From positions 1-64,000 of the forward strand of contig SECL01000014.1 of assembly GCA_004173455.1 (NCBI GenBank): a stretch of DNA of 64,000 bases. Reading direction: 5' to 3'. The position numbers and the translations under genes were made by a program. The notes below the pieces were generated by a model. It saw nothing but the letters and a program-made list of their open reading frames with translations, did not search any database and was not told where the DNA came from. The DNA comes from Moraxellaceae bacterium. Lineage in GTDB: Bacteria > Pseudomonadota > Gammaproteobacteria > Pseudomonadales > Moraxellaceae. Positions 18,136 through 29,261 of the stretch are shown piece by piece; within the stretch, counting starts at the first letter, position 1, and each line of letters opens with the position of its first letter.

Positions 18136-18540
18136 GATTTGCTAACATATACAGGGCGGCAATTCTACAAAGTTGTGAACGCGCTGTCAAAGAATAAGAT
18201 GCTATTTTATACGCTAGGGGGAAATTTTCATAGCCATAGCAGACAAAAACCAACTTGGCTGGCTACACCAACAGTTTAGGACGATGAGGATCATATAGCA
18301 AAACAGCTACTATTTACTGGGCTGCGCATCGCTGTAAGCTTGGATACACCCCATCTTTAGTATTTATCCTAGCAGCTATATTCTTTATCGTTGTACTGAC
18401 GGCCATAGTGTGAAACCTGCTGTTTTACATTTTTTAAAGTGAACGCCATCAAAATCAACTAAACTCAACGCCACTAGCAGTTAAAGTCATAAAATACCAC
18501 TTCATGGGATTGCTTTTAATATATTGAAAGGAACATGAAC
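18136..18540. other. Intergenic region between yceD and yciO
   Basis: About 400 bases separating divergent genes. No gene is supported. On the plus strand a 42-codon open frame ending at the TGA near 18411 encodes a single hydrophobic segment, but it has no start codon or ribosome binding site and is probably chance. Promoters for both genes should lie here. Confidence 0.55.
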
Positions 18541-19158
18541 ATGCTGCATTTACGTATTCATCCAGAAAATCCACAACCGCGTTTGATCCAGCAGGCTGTG
18601 GACCGGTTTTGCGCTGGTGATGTGGCGGTTTATCCAACTGATGCCTGCTATGCCATTGGCTGCCACATTGGCGATAAGGCGGCAATGGAAAAAATTGGTC
18701 AGATTCGGCGTTTACCCGTACAGCACCAATATGCCATTTTGTGTCGGGATTTGTCCGATATTGCCACTTATGCCAAAGTTGACAACAGTACCTACCGTTT
18801 ATTGAAGGCCAATACCCCCAGTATTTGTACTTTTATCCTGCCAGCCACCAGCGAAGTGCCGCGCCGCCTGTTACACCCCAAGAAAAAAACCATTGGCATT
18901 CGCATTCCAACCAATCCCATTTGTCAGGCACTGCTTGAAGAACTTAATGAACCTCTGCTGACCAGTACGCTGATTTTGCCGGGTCAAGATATGCCTTTTG
19001 ATGATCCTTACGATATTGAAATGCAATTGGGCAAGCAAATTGATGTGTTTATTGATGGCGGCGTGAGTAGTCGTGGTGTGACCAGTATTATTGACTTATC
19101 CGGCGATTATCCAGTAGTGGTACGCGAAGGCATGGGAAATGTTAGCGCATTCGCATAA
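18541..19158 (+). CDS. yciO: YciO, Sua5/TsaC-superfamily protein
   Basis: 205 aa YrdC-fold protein, related to the enzymes that make threonylcarbamoyl-AMP for tRNA t6A; YciO itself has no firmly settled role. It matches YciO rather than TsaC: MLHLRIHPENPQPRLI at the start, VAVYPTDACYAIGC, the KTIGIRIPTNPICQALLEEL stretch and PVVVREGMG near the end. The second ATG (18541) is eight bases behind AGGA, whereas the first is only two bases away, so 18541 is chosen. Confidence 0.88.
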   Translation: MLHLRIHPENPQPRLIQQAVDRFCAGDVAVYPTDACYAIGCHIGDKAAMEKIGQIRRLPVQHQYAILCRDLSDIATYAKVDNSTYRLLKANTPSICTFILPATSEVPRRLLHPKKKTIGIRIPTNPICQALLEELNEPLLTSTLILPGQDMPFDDPYDIEMQLGKQIDVFIDGGVSSRGVTSIIDLSGDYPVVVREGMGNVSAFA

Positions 19159-19202
19159 TTACCTATAACAATAAATCACTTGGTCTATTTTTTTATTCGG
19201 TT

Positions 19203-19250
19203 TTAGCCTGTTTAGCGTTACCAAAGCAACGGGCTAAGCTGTTCTTTTCT
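19203..19250 (+). terminator. Probable terminator after yciO
   Basis: TTAGCCTGTT and AACGGGCTAA pair over 10 bp with one wobble around a 15-nt loop, followed by GCTGTTCTTTTCTT. It lies about 45 nt past the yciO stop. Confidence 0.5.
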
Positions 19251-19529
19251 TAAAATAAGATAGTTTATAAACTGACTGATCGTTCACACTTAAGCTTGTT
19301 GTTTGTTGTACAATCTACGAATTAACAATGCAAAACTGTCAAATTTTGTAAATCCGTAGAGTTGGCATAGAAAGTGCTCACTAAACGCGCCTGTTTCTTT
19401 TTAGTAAAAATTCCTGTTTTTTTAAAACTATGGGCTTTTGCTAAAGTCAGCGCGTTTGAGTGCTGATATTGCCCAGACGACGATAACTATTTTTCATGCC
19501 TTTTGTATAAATTCGCGTGGCCTAATTAT
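19251..19529. other. Upstream region of scpA
   Basis: No gene supported. It holds a TACAAT box near 19310 with no convincing -35, and at 19372-19388 TTGGCATAGAAAGTGCT, which has the GG and GC doublets of a sigma-54 promoter at the correct 10-bp distance. Either could serve scpA; neither is proven. Confidence 0.35.
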
Positions 19530-20336
19530 ATGAACCAACAACAAATTGCTGGTGTGCCTGCTCAGACTACGGTTGCCCGTATTCATGATGAGTGGTTCTC
19601 CCAGATACCCGACGACCTATATATCCCGCCTGAGGCGTTTCAGATATTACTGGAATACTTTGAAGGACCGCTGGATTTCTTACTGTATCTTGTGCATAAA
19701 AACGGCCTAAATCTGCTTGAGCTGGACATTGCGCCCATTGCCACCCAGTACCTGCATTATATTCAGGGCATGAAAGCCTTGAATATTGAGTTGGCGGCTG
19801 ACTATATGGTCATGGCGGCGTCATTGGCCGATATCAAGTCACGCCTGCTGTTGCCCAAACCCCAGATTGCCAAGCCCGAAGATGACCCACGTCAGGATTT
19901 GCTAAGCCGCCTGCAAAACTATGCCAAGGTCAAGCAGGGCGCGATGTGGCTGAGTGCCTGCCAGATTCTGGAGCGTGATGTGTTTGAGGCCAATAGCACC
20001 GTGGCGGCTGTTTATTGCCACGATGATGAGCATTTTGACGCCAGCCTGCTGCATGAGGCTATGGCACTACTACTCAAGCGTCCACGTCTGCAAACCCATC
20101 AGGTTGAGGTTGAGCCGGTACAACTGGAAGAACGTATTGGTTTTATCCGTAAAATGACCGCTCAGGGTGGCGTGCTGTCGTTTCACCAGCTGATTAATCC
20201 ACTGCAAGGTCACATGGGCATTGTAGTGACGTTTATGGCCGTGCTGGAGCTGGTGCGTCTGGGCGAGCTTGACATTCGGGGCTGTGGGATTGAACAGCCA
20301 TTGGCAGTTGAAGGACGGCAAAGCCATGCAGCCTGA
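19530..20336 (+). CDS. scpA: Segregation and condensation protein A
   Basis: Kleisin subunit that bridges the Smc heads in the bacterial condensin. 268 aa from MNQQQIAGVPAQ. The kleisin signature EYFEGPLDFLLYLVHKNGLN is near residues 49-68, followed by LELDIAPIATQYLHYI and ASLADIKSRLLLP, which bind the Smc neck. The winged C-terminus ends in VTFMAVLELVRLGELDI. The ATG at 19530 is preferred over the track's TTG. scpB overlaps its end; smc itself is 10 kb away on the other strand. Confidence 0.95.
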   Translation: MNQQQIAGVPAQTTVARIHDEWFSQIPDDLYIPPEAFQILLEYFEGPLDFLLYLVHKNGLNLLELDIAPIATQYLHYIQGMKALNIELAADYMVMAASLADIKSRLLLPKPQIAKPEDDPRQDLLSRLQNYAKVKQGAMWLSACQILERDVFEANSTVAAVYCHDDEHFDASLLHEAMALLLKRPRLQTHQVEVEPVQLEERIGFIRKMTAQGGVLSFHQLINPLQGHMGIVVTFMAVLELVRLGELDIRGCGIEQPLAVEGRQSHAA

Positions 20337-20937
20337 TTCTGCCTTGTCGCATCCAGCACCGTCTAGTATTGCATCGCATCATCCAGTCAATATTATTGAT
20401 GATGCCTTGCTGCGGCTGGAAGCGCTGATTTTTGCCAGTGAAGGGCCAGTGAGCCTAAACCAGCTAAAGCATGCCTTTGACGACAGTATAAGTAACACGC
20501 AAATCAGGCAATGGCTGGAGTTGCTGGCTGCCCGCCAGAACAACCGTGCCATTGAGCTGATTGAAACGGCACAGGGCTATCGCTTTCAGGTGCGTGAACA
20601 TTACAGCAGCCTGATTGCCAAAGTCTGGCCTGAACGTCCGGTGCGGCTGTCCAGCGCATTGCTCGAAACGCTGGCCGTGATTGCCTACCATCAGTCGGTG
20701 ACTCGCGCTGATATTGAACATATTCGTGGTGTATCCGTAAACAGTCAGATTTTGAGAACATTATTTGACCGTCAATGGATTACCGAATCCGGTTTTCGTG
20801 AGATTCCAGGGCGGCCTGCCCTGCTGGTGACCACGAAACATTTTTTAAATGCTTTTGGCCTCGTGTCATTAAATGCTTTACCACCGCTAGAAGATGTCAA
20901 GGAAGTACTGGATACTTTTAACGATAGTTTATCGTGA
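20326..20937 (+). CDS. scpB: Segregation and condensation protein B
   Basis: Dimeric winged-helix subunit of the Smc-ScpAB condensin. 203 aa from MQPDSALSH, overlapping the scpA end by 11 bp, with AAGGA ten bases upstream. Family motifs include LRLEALIFASEGPVS, LLETLAVIAYHQSVTRADIE and IRGVSVNSQILRTL. The track's start 57 nt upstream lies deep in scpA and is unlikely. Confidence 0.95.
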   Translation: MQPDSALSHPAPSSIASHHPVNIIDDALLRLEALIFASEGPVSLNQLKHAFDDSISNTQIRQWLELLAARQNNRAIELIETAQGYRFQVREHYSSLIAKVWPERPVRLSSALLETLAVIAYHQSVTRADIEHIRGVSVNSQILRTLFDRQWITESGFREIPGRPALLVTTKHFLNAFGLVSLNALPPLEDVKEVLDTFNDSLS

Positions 20938-20998
20938 CAGACCCAGACGGATGCACCAGCGTGGTTAAGGCGGTTTTTTTATTAAGGTTGTGTTTGCT

Positions 20999-21859
20999 AT
21001 GAGTGAAAAGTTACAAAAAGTGCTGGCCAGAGTGGGTCTGGGCTCACGCCGCTATATGGAAGAAGTGATTGCTGCCGGACGTGTCAGCGTGAATGGTCGT
21101 ATTGCCCAAGTGGGTGAACGTATTGAGCCGGGTGATGAGTTGCGTATTGATGGCCGCAAGGTTCAGTTCCAGCTGGAAGATGAAGTGCGCCGCCGTGTGT
21201 TGGTGTATTACAAGCCGGAAGGTGAAATCTGTTCACGCAACGACCCCGAAGGCCGTACTACTGTGTTTGAACACCTGCCACAAATTGCCAATGATCGCTG
21301 GGTGATGGTGGGACGTCTGGACATTAATAGTACGGGTTTGTTGCTGTTTACCAATGATGGTGAGCTGGCCAATCGCCTGATGCATCCGTCCAATGAAGTG
21401 GAACGTGAATATGCCGTGCGCGTGATGGGTGAAGTCACTGCCGAAGCGCGTAAAAACCTATTGGCTGGTGTAGAGCTGGAAGATGGCCCGGCCAAGTTTG
21501 AATCGTTTAGTGAAATTGGTGGCGAAGGCATTAACCGCTGGTATCAGGTGGTGGTGAAAGAAGGCCGTAACCGCGAGGTGCGTCGCCTGTTTGAATCACA
21601 AGGTCTTAAGGTAAGTCGCTTGCTGCGTACCCGCTATGGTTCGGTGATTTTGCCGCGTGAGCTGCGTACTGGCCGCTGGGTCGAGCTGGACAAGCATGAC
21701 ATTGATAATCTGGTGAAATCGGTTGAACTAAAACCCCGCATTGGCACAGGCTTATATGGTATGGCCAAGCGTCGCGCCGAGCGTCAGGTGGAAAATCCAC
21801 TGCCAGCGCGTCGTGGTGGTTTCCTGCGTCAGCAAAAACGCGATACCAGTGTGAAATAA
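20999..21859 (+). CDS. rluB: 23S rRNA pseudouridine(2605) synthase RluB
   Basis: Makes the pseudouridine in the peptidyl-transferase region of 23S rRNA. 286 aa from [18 protein letters not shown]. An S4-type RNA-binding domain covers residues 3-60; the catalytic aspartate is in [21 protein letters not shown], and [20 protein letters not shown] follows. The C-terminus is a basic tail, as in RluB. It follows scpAB, a widespread arrangement. The true ATG is 20999; the track's TTG three codons earlier is not needed. Confidence 0.95.
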   Translation: MSEKLQKVLARVGLGSRRYMEEVIAAGRVSVNGRIAQVGERIEPGDELRIDGRKVQFQLEDEVRRRVLVYYKPEGEICSRNDPEGRTTVFEHLPQIANDRWVMVGRLDINSTGLLLFTNDGELANRLMHPSNEVEREYAVRVMGEVTAEARKNLLAGVELEDGPAKFESFSEIGGEGINRWYQVVVKEGRNREVRRLFESQGLKVSRLLRTRYGSVILPRELRTGRWVELDKHDIDNLVKSVELKPRIGTGLYGMAKRRAERQVENPLPARRGGFLRQQKRDTSVK

Positions 21860-21875
21860 CTTTTTGCGCTGAATC

Positions 21876-21910
21876 AAAAAAGCCTGTTTAGCGATTAAAC
21901 AGGCTTTTTT
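21876..21910 (+). terminator. Terminator after rluB
   Basis: AAAAAAGCCTGTTTA, loop GCGAT, TAAACAGGCTTTTTT. A perfect stem with T and A runs on both sides, so it can also serve the convergent ferritin gene. It ends the scpA-scpB-rluB unit. Confidence 0.9.
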
Positions 21911-21978
21911 GTGGTCTGTATTGCGAATATCTTTATGGTCGTGATTGATCCGCTTGTTAGCCTATCTGTGACTGTAAG

Positions 21979-22446
21979 TTAACCCATCTGCGACTGTAAA
22001 TAATTCGGCAAACCTATTTTCTTGATCAGACCCAGCTGTTTTTCCAGCCAGTAGGTATGGTCTTCTTCGGTATCGGCCATTTGCGCACGTAGCATATCAC
22101 GACTCACATAATCAGCCTTTTGCTCACACAGTTGCACGCCTTTGGCTAAATCTGCACGCACTTTATATTCCAGCGCCAGATCCGCTTCAAGGCAGGAAAT
22201 CACATCGGTGCCGATATTCAGACTGTCACGCGACATATCCGGCGTGCCATCCAGAAATAGCACGCGGCGAATCAGCGCATCGGCATGACCACCCTCTTCC
22301 TGCGACTCATGATCCAGCCTTTCATACAGCTTATGCAGCCCCCAATCCTCATACATACGGGAATGGATCAGGTACTGGTCACGCGCAGCAAGCTCACCGC
22401 CAATCAGCATATTTAGGTAATTAATAACGTCGGTATCGCCACGCAT
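21979..22446 (-). CDS. Bacterioferritin-like ferritin lacking the haem methionine
   Basis: Iron-storage protein, 155 aa from [12 protein letters not shown]. The dinuclear ferroxidase residues are all visible in E. coli Bfr numbering: E18, E51, H54, about E93, E127 and H130. Position 52, the methionine that binds haem in Bfr, is glycine here ([10 protein letters not shown]). So it should store iron without haem, like the Pseudomonas protein now called FtnA. Start ATG 22446 follows GAGGAGAAACATC; the track's TTG start overlaps that site. It stands alone, convergent with rluB. Haem-free status is inference from one residue. Confidence 0.88.
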   Translation of the reverse strand: MRGDTDVINYLNMLIGGELAARDQYLIHSRMYEDWGLHKLYERLDHESQEEGGHADALIRRVLFLDGTPDMSRDSLNIGTDVISCLEADLALEYKVRADLAKGVQLCEQKADYVSRDMLRAQMADTEEDHTYWLEKQLGLIKKIGLPNYLQSQMG

Positions 22447-22965
22447 GATGTTTCTCCTCAAAACTGAGGTGATTATGCCGCACGCACTTGTTTTTTAAAA
22501 GTGAATAATTGTGTAAGTTTATGATTTTTAACAACTAAAAATGAGAAGCATACGCATTTGCACTATTTTTTGAGCACATAACACCTTGTTTTCAAGCTAC
22601 ATTTTGCAGCGTGCGTCCTTTAACCAAAGCTGTTTATGCGCAAGCTGTTTTTACAAAAAGTGGTTAAATAGAACTGCTGGCATATTGCGTCAGAACTTAA
22701 AGATAATTTTTTGAATATTTTGCCCCACTTTCAGCACACTTTAAAAAGCTTAACACTGGGTTAGTCCCGCACTCAAAATCAGTCTCCAATGGTTTAAATA
22801 TTGGCCATATTTTTGATTAAATTGAGCAAAATCTTCAGGGGCATTAATATGCGTAATATTGTGAAAAATTTATGTGTAAAACCTTAATATTATGTATTGC
22901 AAATAATAACTTTCAACCAAAACATGAATTTTGGTGCTAAAAAAGGCCTAGCCAAGGAAACCACA
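22447..22965. other. AT-rich intergenic region between ferritin and otsB
   Basis: About 520 bases between divergent genes. I see no gene or RNA gene. The last 150 bases before otsB are very AT-rich. Promoters for both stress-type genes should be here, but I could not name a box with confidence. Confidence 0.5.
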
Positions 22966-23889
22966 ATGTCTAGCCAATTCACCAAAAATCACCCTGAAAA
23001 TCCTATTAATCATAATGCGCAGTCTCAACCTCAGACGCTAGCCAGTCACAAGCATGTTTCCAGCCAGCCAATAATTAATGAACCAGCCGAACTCATACAG
23101 CACCTTAAAACAGCCCATGCTGGATATTGCCTGTTTCTGGATATTGATGGCACGCTGGCTGAGTTTTGTGATAATCCCCAGCATAGCGTTATTCCCGAAG
23201 CCACGCTGGCCACTATTCAGGCCATTCAGCAAAAACAGGTGCCAGTAATTGCGGTCACCGGTCGAGAGATCGACATGGCACAACGATTATTCAAGCCATT
23301 GCAATTGCCTATAGCGGGCCTGCATGGTCTGGAAATTGTACTGGATCAAACCACCTGTTTAAGCCCCGATTTAAGCCATATTGATTATGTGCAGTTAAGA
23401 CAGCAGATTGAGCACGCCTGCTCTGAATATCCCCGCTTATTGCTCGAAGACAAGCAACACTCTTTTGCCCTGCATTATCGCCAGTGTCCCGAGATGGAAC
23501 CGGTTGCCCATGACATCATGCAGCAATTGCAAAAAAGTTATCCGCAGATGAAACTTAACCATGGCAAGTGTGTGGTAGAAATTTTGCCAGAGCAGGCTGA
23601 CAAGGGTTACGCCATTGAAATCATTTTAAATCATCTTGAATTGGGCACTATAACGCCACTGTTTATTGGCGACGACATTACCGATGAATCCGGCTTTAGG
23701 GCGGTGAATGCCCAGCAGGGTATCAGCATCAAGGTGGGTTCAGGCTTTACTGATGCACTATATCGCTTAAAAGATATTACGGCTGTTGCGGAATTTTTAA
23801 ACCAGTTTCACCAGTTTTTGCATTGCGGTGCTGCGAACAATGAGGTGCCAGTCGCACCCCCGCCCAAGATGGAGAATCAACATGTCTAA
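22966..23889 (+). CDS. otsB: Trehalose-6-phosphate phosphatase
   Basis: HAD-superfamily phosphatase making trehalose from trehalose 6-phosphate, an osmoprotectant. 307 aa from MSSQFTKNH. The nucleophile motif is LDIDGTLAEF, motif II is VTGREID, and the magnesium motif is GDDITDESGF near residue 245. An unusual Asn/Gln/Pro-rich N-terminal stretch of about 45 residues precedes the HAD domain. The ATG at 22966 has AAGGA seven bases upstream; the track's start is 69 nt too far. otsA overlaps its last 8 bp. Confidence 0.93.
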   Translation: MSSQFTKNHPENPINHNAQSQPQTLASHKHVSSQPIINEPAELIQHLKTAHAGYCLFLDIDGTLAEFCDNPQHSVIPEATLATIQAIQQKQVPVIAVTGREIDMAQRLFKPLQLPIAGLHGLEIVLDQTTCLSPDLSHIDYVQLRQQIEHACSEYPRLLLEDKQHSFALHYRQCPEMEPVAHDIMQQLQKSYPQMKLNHGKCVVEILPEQADKGYAIEIILNHLELGTITPLFIGDDITDESGFRAVNAQQGISIKVGSGFTDALYRLKDITAVAEFLNQFHQFLHCGAANNEVPVAPPPKMENQHV

Positions 23890-25354
23890 ATTAATTGTTT
23901 TGTCCAATCGGGTAAGCCTGCCCAATCCTGACAAACCAGCAGCAGGCGGACTTGCGGTAGCCCTACAGGATGCCCTGACCGAAACAGGGGGTATCTGGAT
24001 AGGCTGGAATGGTGAGGTTATCTCGAATAATACGGATTATGACAGTACAAAACAAAGCACGGTGCATCCGGCACAACCTCAATTTGACAAAATAATAGAC
24101 GGCAAGATTGAATACCTGACTTGTCCACTTACCCAAAACCAATATGACCAGTATTACTCCGGTTTTGCCAACAACACGCTATGGCCTGCCATGCATGAGC
24201 GGCAGGATCTAATCACCTATAATCAGGACGAATTTGACACCTATCAGCAGGTTAATGCGCTATTTGCCCGGCAGCTTAAAGCCATTGTCCAGCCTGATGA
24301 TGTGATCTGGGTACATGACTATCATTTTTTTAGTGTGGCGCGCTATTGCCGTGAACTGGGCATGGACAACCAGATTGGATTTTTCCTGCATATTCCCTTT
24401 GCACCACTTTCCATTTGGCAGTGCATTCCAACGGCTGAGCGTCTGGTACAGGATCTGTGCCATTATGATCTGGTGGGTCTGCAAACTGATCATGACCAAA
24501 GCCTGTGTATGCAGGCCTGTACCACATTGCTCAAAGCCCAAAAAATCCAGCATTCACTGGTCAGCTACCAGCAACGGATTACCACCATTAAGTGCTACCC
24601 GATTGGGATTAATCCTGCCCAGATTCAGCAAATGGCAAAAAAACATGCCAACGACCGGCAGGATGTGTTTGACCTCAAAGCCCTAAAACATCAGAAAACC
24701 ATTATTGGCGTGGATCGCATTGATTATTCCAAGGGAATTCTGGAGCGTTTTGATGCCTTTGCCGAATTTCTACAACAGTATCCGCAATATCACCAACGCA
24801 TTACCGAGCTACAAATTGCCTGTCCTTGCCGCATGGATGTGCTGGCTTACCAACGCTTATTTAAACAGGTCAATCAGACCGTTGAGAAAATTAACGCCAA
24901 GTTTGCCCAGCATGACTGGTTGCCGATTGACTGCACCCATGACGTGGTGCCGCACGAAACCCTGATGGGGCTATACCGTCTGACCGATATTTGCTGGATT
25001 AGCTCACTGCGCGACGGCATGAATCTGGTGGCCAAGGAATACATTGCAGCGCAAGACCCAGACAATCCCGGCGTGCTGATTTTATCCAAATATGCTGGTG
25101 CCGCCGAACAAATGCAGCAGGCGCTGATTGTTGATCCTACCGATACACAGGATATGGTGAATGCGCTAAAAACTGCGGTTGAAATGCCCCTGCAAGAACG
25201 TATCCAACGCTATCAGCAACTGATGCAGGGCTTAACCAACTTTGATATTAATGACTGGCGTAATCAGTTTTTAAATGACTTACGCCAGAATCATCAACTG
25301 GAAAATTTTAAGCAGCCGATGCGGGCGGTGAACGCAACTTATCAGTTGTTATAA
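23882..25354 (+). CDS. otsA: Trehalose-6-phosphate synthase
   Basis: Retaining GT20 glycosyltransferase joining UDP-glucose and glucose 6-phosphate. 490 aa from MSKLIVLSNRVSLPN. Motifs: PAAGGLAVAL, WVHDYHFFSV, FFLHIPFAPL, GVDRIDYSKGILERF and SLRDGMNLVAKEYIA. Start ATG 23882 lies inside the otsB end, with GGAGA seven bases upstream, so the two are translationally coupled. otsBA is usually induced by osmotic stress or stationary phase. Confidence 0.96.
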   Translation: MSKLIVLSNRVSLPNPDKPAAGGLAVALQDALTETGGIWIGWNGEVISNNTDYDSTKQSTVHPAQPQFDKIIDGKIEYLTCPLTQNQYDQYYSGFANNTLWPAMHERQDLITYNQDEFDTYQQVNALFARQLKAIVQPDDVIWVHDYHFFSVARYCRELGMDNQIGFFLHIPFAPLSIWQCIPTAERLVQDLCHYDLVGLQTDHDQSLCMQACTTLLKAQKIQHSLVSYQQRITTIKCYPIGINPAQIQQMAKKHANDRQDVFDLKALKHQKTIIGVDRIDYSKGILERFDAFAEFLQQYPQYHQRITELQIACPCRMDVLAYQRLFKQVNQTVEKINAKFAQHDWLPIDCTHDVVPHETLMGLYRLTDICWISSLRDGMNLVAKEYIAAQDPDNPGVLILSKYAGAAEQMQQALIVDPTDTQDMVNALKTAVEMPLQERIQRYQQLMQGLTNFDINDWRNQFLNDLRQNHQLENFKQPMRAVNATYQLL

Positions 25355-25455
25355 GAACTTATTTTTTCTATCAATACACTGATCTTGCAAAGTATTAATA
25401 CTTTGGCCAACACTGGCTTTGAGGGACTTTAAAATACAGGCCAAAAAATAAAGGT

Positions 25456-25489
25456 CAAACCAGTTACTCTAACTGAGCAAGCTGGTTTG
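25456..25489. terminator. Bidirectional terminator between otsA and the MFS gene
   Basis: CAAACCAG and CTGGTTTG, perfect 8-bp stem with an 18-nt loop. The minus side continues ACCTTTATTTTTTGG and the plus side AGCTGTTTTGATTG. It lies between convergent genes. Confidence 0.55.
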
Positions 25490-25515
25490 AGCTGTTTTGA
25501 TTGTTGCGGGTTAAT

Positions 25516-26715
25516 TTAGGCGTGGTTTGAAGCCGGATCAACCCGGGTAAATTTGTTGAAAAAAGCAATCATTAACAACATGGCCGCCACAAAGCCAAAC
25601 ATAATCGTTAAGCTGGTGGCCTGCCCAACAATGCCAATTAATGCCGGGCCAGTGAGTGAGCCGGTATAGGCCATGGTAGACACACAGGATAACGCCGCAG
25701 CCTTGGGCATGAGCGACTGGCGGCCAACTCGGGAAAACATGACCGGGACAATATTGGAACAGCCAAAACCCACCAGTGCATATCCCAGCAGTACCACAAA
25801 CCAGTGCGGTGCGGTAATCACCACCACCAGACCCAGCGCCGCACAAGCTGCGCTATAGGACACAATATTTTTTTCGCCCAGTGACTTGAGCAGGTAACGG
25901 CCAGCAAAACGACCCAGCGTCATGGCAATGGCAAAAAAGGTATAGGCCAAACCGGCATAAGTGGTGCTGACCTGATATTTGGAAGTCAGGTAAATGCCGC
26001 TCCAATCCATGGCCGCACCTTCGGACAAAAAGGCAATAAAACACATGGCACCAATCATTAAAATGATGGGACTGGGTAATTTCCAGCCGGATTTTTGCTG
26101 AGCAATTGGCGCTTGTTCTTTTTCAATTTCTGCCAGACAGGCAGGCACCGCCATTACACTAATGGCTAATAACAAAATACTAATCGCAACCGCACTTACC
26201 AGTGGCGACACACCGGTAGCCAGCAAACAAGTGACTGTCATCACGCCAGCCAGACCGCCAAGACTACACATGCCATGAAAGCTGGACATCAGCGCGCGCA
26301 GGCTATTTTTTTCAACAATAACGGCTTGCAAGTTTAACGCAACCCCGAAACTGCCTGCCGCCACACCAAACAGGAAAAGTGAAATCGCCATCATGAGTGA
26401 AGTGTTCCAGATGGCCAGACCCGGTAGCACTGCCAGCAACAACAGCAACGCAAAGCCAATCAGCACACGGCAACCCACCCGCTGTACCAAAGCGCCAGTA
26501 GCAGGCATCGCCACCATCGAGCCAATACCGGCACACAGCAATAGCAGGCCAAAGTCCGCATGGTTTAAGTGCAGGCGTTGCTGGGCAAACGGCACTAAAG
26601 GCGCCCACGCTGCGGTGCCAAAGCCCAGTGCAAAAAAATTCAGACGGGTTGAAATCCGCTGTGCGCTTAAGCGCGTCGTGCTGTCCGCACCAGCAGTTTT
26701 GAAAAGTAACATCAT
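25516..26715 (-). CDS. Major facilitator transporter, YbjJ-like
   Basis: 399 aa with about 12 predicted helices. It resembles YbjJ/fucose-permease-like MFS carriers: RLNFFALGFGTAAWAPLVPF at helix 1, a GALVQRVGCRVLI loop between helices 2 and 3, SSFHGMCSLGGLAGV, and EGAAMDWSGIYL around helix 7. The substrate cannot be told from sequence. Single gene, convergent with otsA. Confidence 0.8.
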   Translation of the reverse strand: MMLLFKTAGADSTTRLSAQRISTRLNFFALGFGTAAWAPLVPFAQQRLHLNHADFGLLLLCAGIGSMVAMPATGALVQRVGCRVLIGFALLLLLAVLPGLAIWNTSLMMAISLFLFGVAAGSFGVALNLQAVIVEKNSLRALMSSFHGMCSLGGLAGVMTVTCLLATGVSPLVSAVAISILLLAISVMAVPACLAEIEKEQAPIAQQKSGWKLPSPIILMIGAMCFIAFLSEGAAMDWSGIYLTSKYQVSTTYAGLAYTFFAIAMTLGRFAGRYLLKSLGEKNIVSYSAACAALGLVVVITAPHWFVVLLGYALVGFGCSNIVPVMFSRVGRQSLMPKAAALSCVSTMAYTGSLTGPALIGIVGQATSLTIMFGFVAAMLLMIAFFNKFTRVDPASNHA

Positions 26716-27059
26716 TGCGTGTCACCACCATTAACAAAGACTTTTGCCCAGCTGATCGGTAGTACGCCTACTCGCTTAGCCAATAGAAAAACCCCTGCTG
26801 ATGCGTAGAAAAAGTTACTGTATTTACAGTCCGGTTCTACAGTTCAGCAAGGGCTTCCCAATTGGCGAGATTATATCCAATTACAAGATTAATATATCCA
26901 GATTTTACAATTTATCCAGCCATTTTTGTAACGATGAAAGCCTTTAATACCAGTGTTTCTACTAGATTTATCCATCATGCTCCAATCATGAATATTAGGG
27001 CTGAAATCTCTAAATATGTATCTACTTTGTAAGTAAATATCAGTCCTAAAAGTTCCTGC
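26716..27059. other. Intergenic region between the MFS gene and ligA
   Basis: About 340 bases. No gene supported. Just past the ligA stop, TAGGACTGA and TCAGCCCTA (about 27005-27056) can pair with one mismatch around a shorter TACTT-AAGTA hairpin, a weak transcription-stop candidate. Confidence 0.4.
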
Positions 27060-29150
<2,091 letters not shown>

Positions 29151-29261
29151 CTATCAAAAATTAATGCTTCAATCGGAAACGGTAAAACAAAAATGCCATC
29201 ATTGCAGCGCAACAATGGCAAGGCCTTTTTAATCCGTAAAACACCAGCTAACCCATTTTGT

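Noticed and set aside
18290-18411. 42-codon hydrophobic open frame between yceD and yciO
   Set aside because: No start codon or ribosome binding site; an AT-rich region gives hydrophobic frames by chance.
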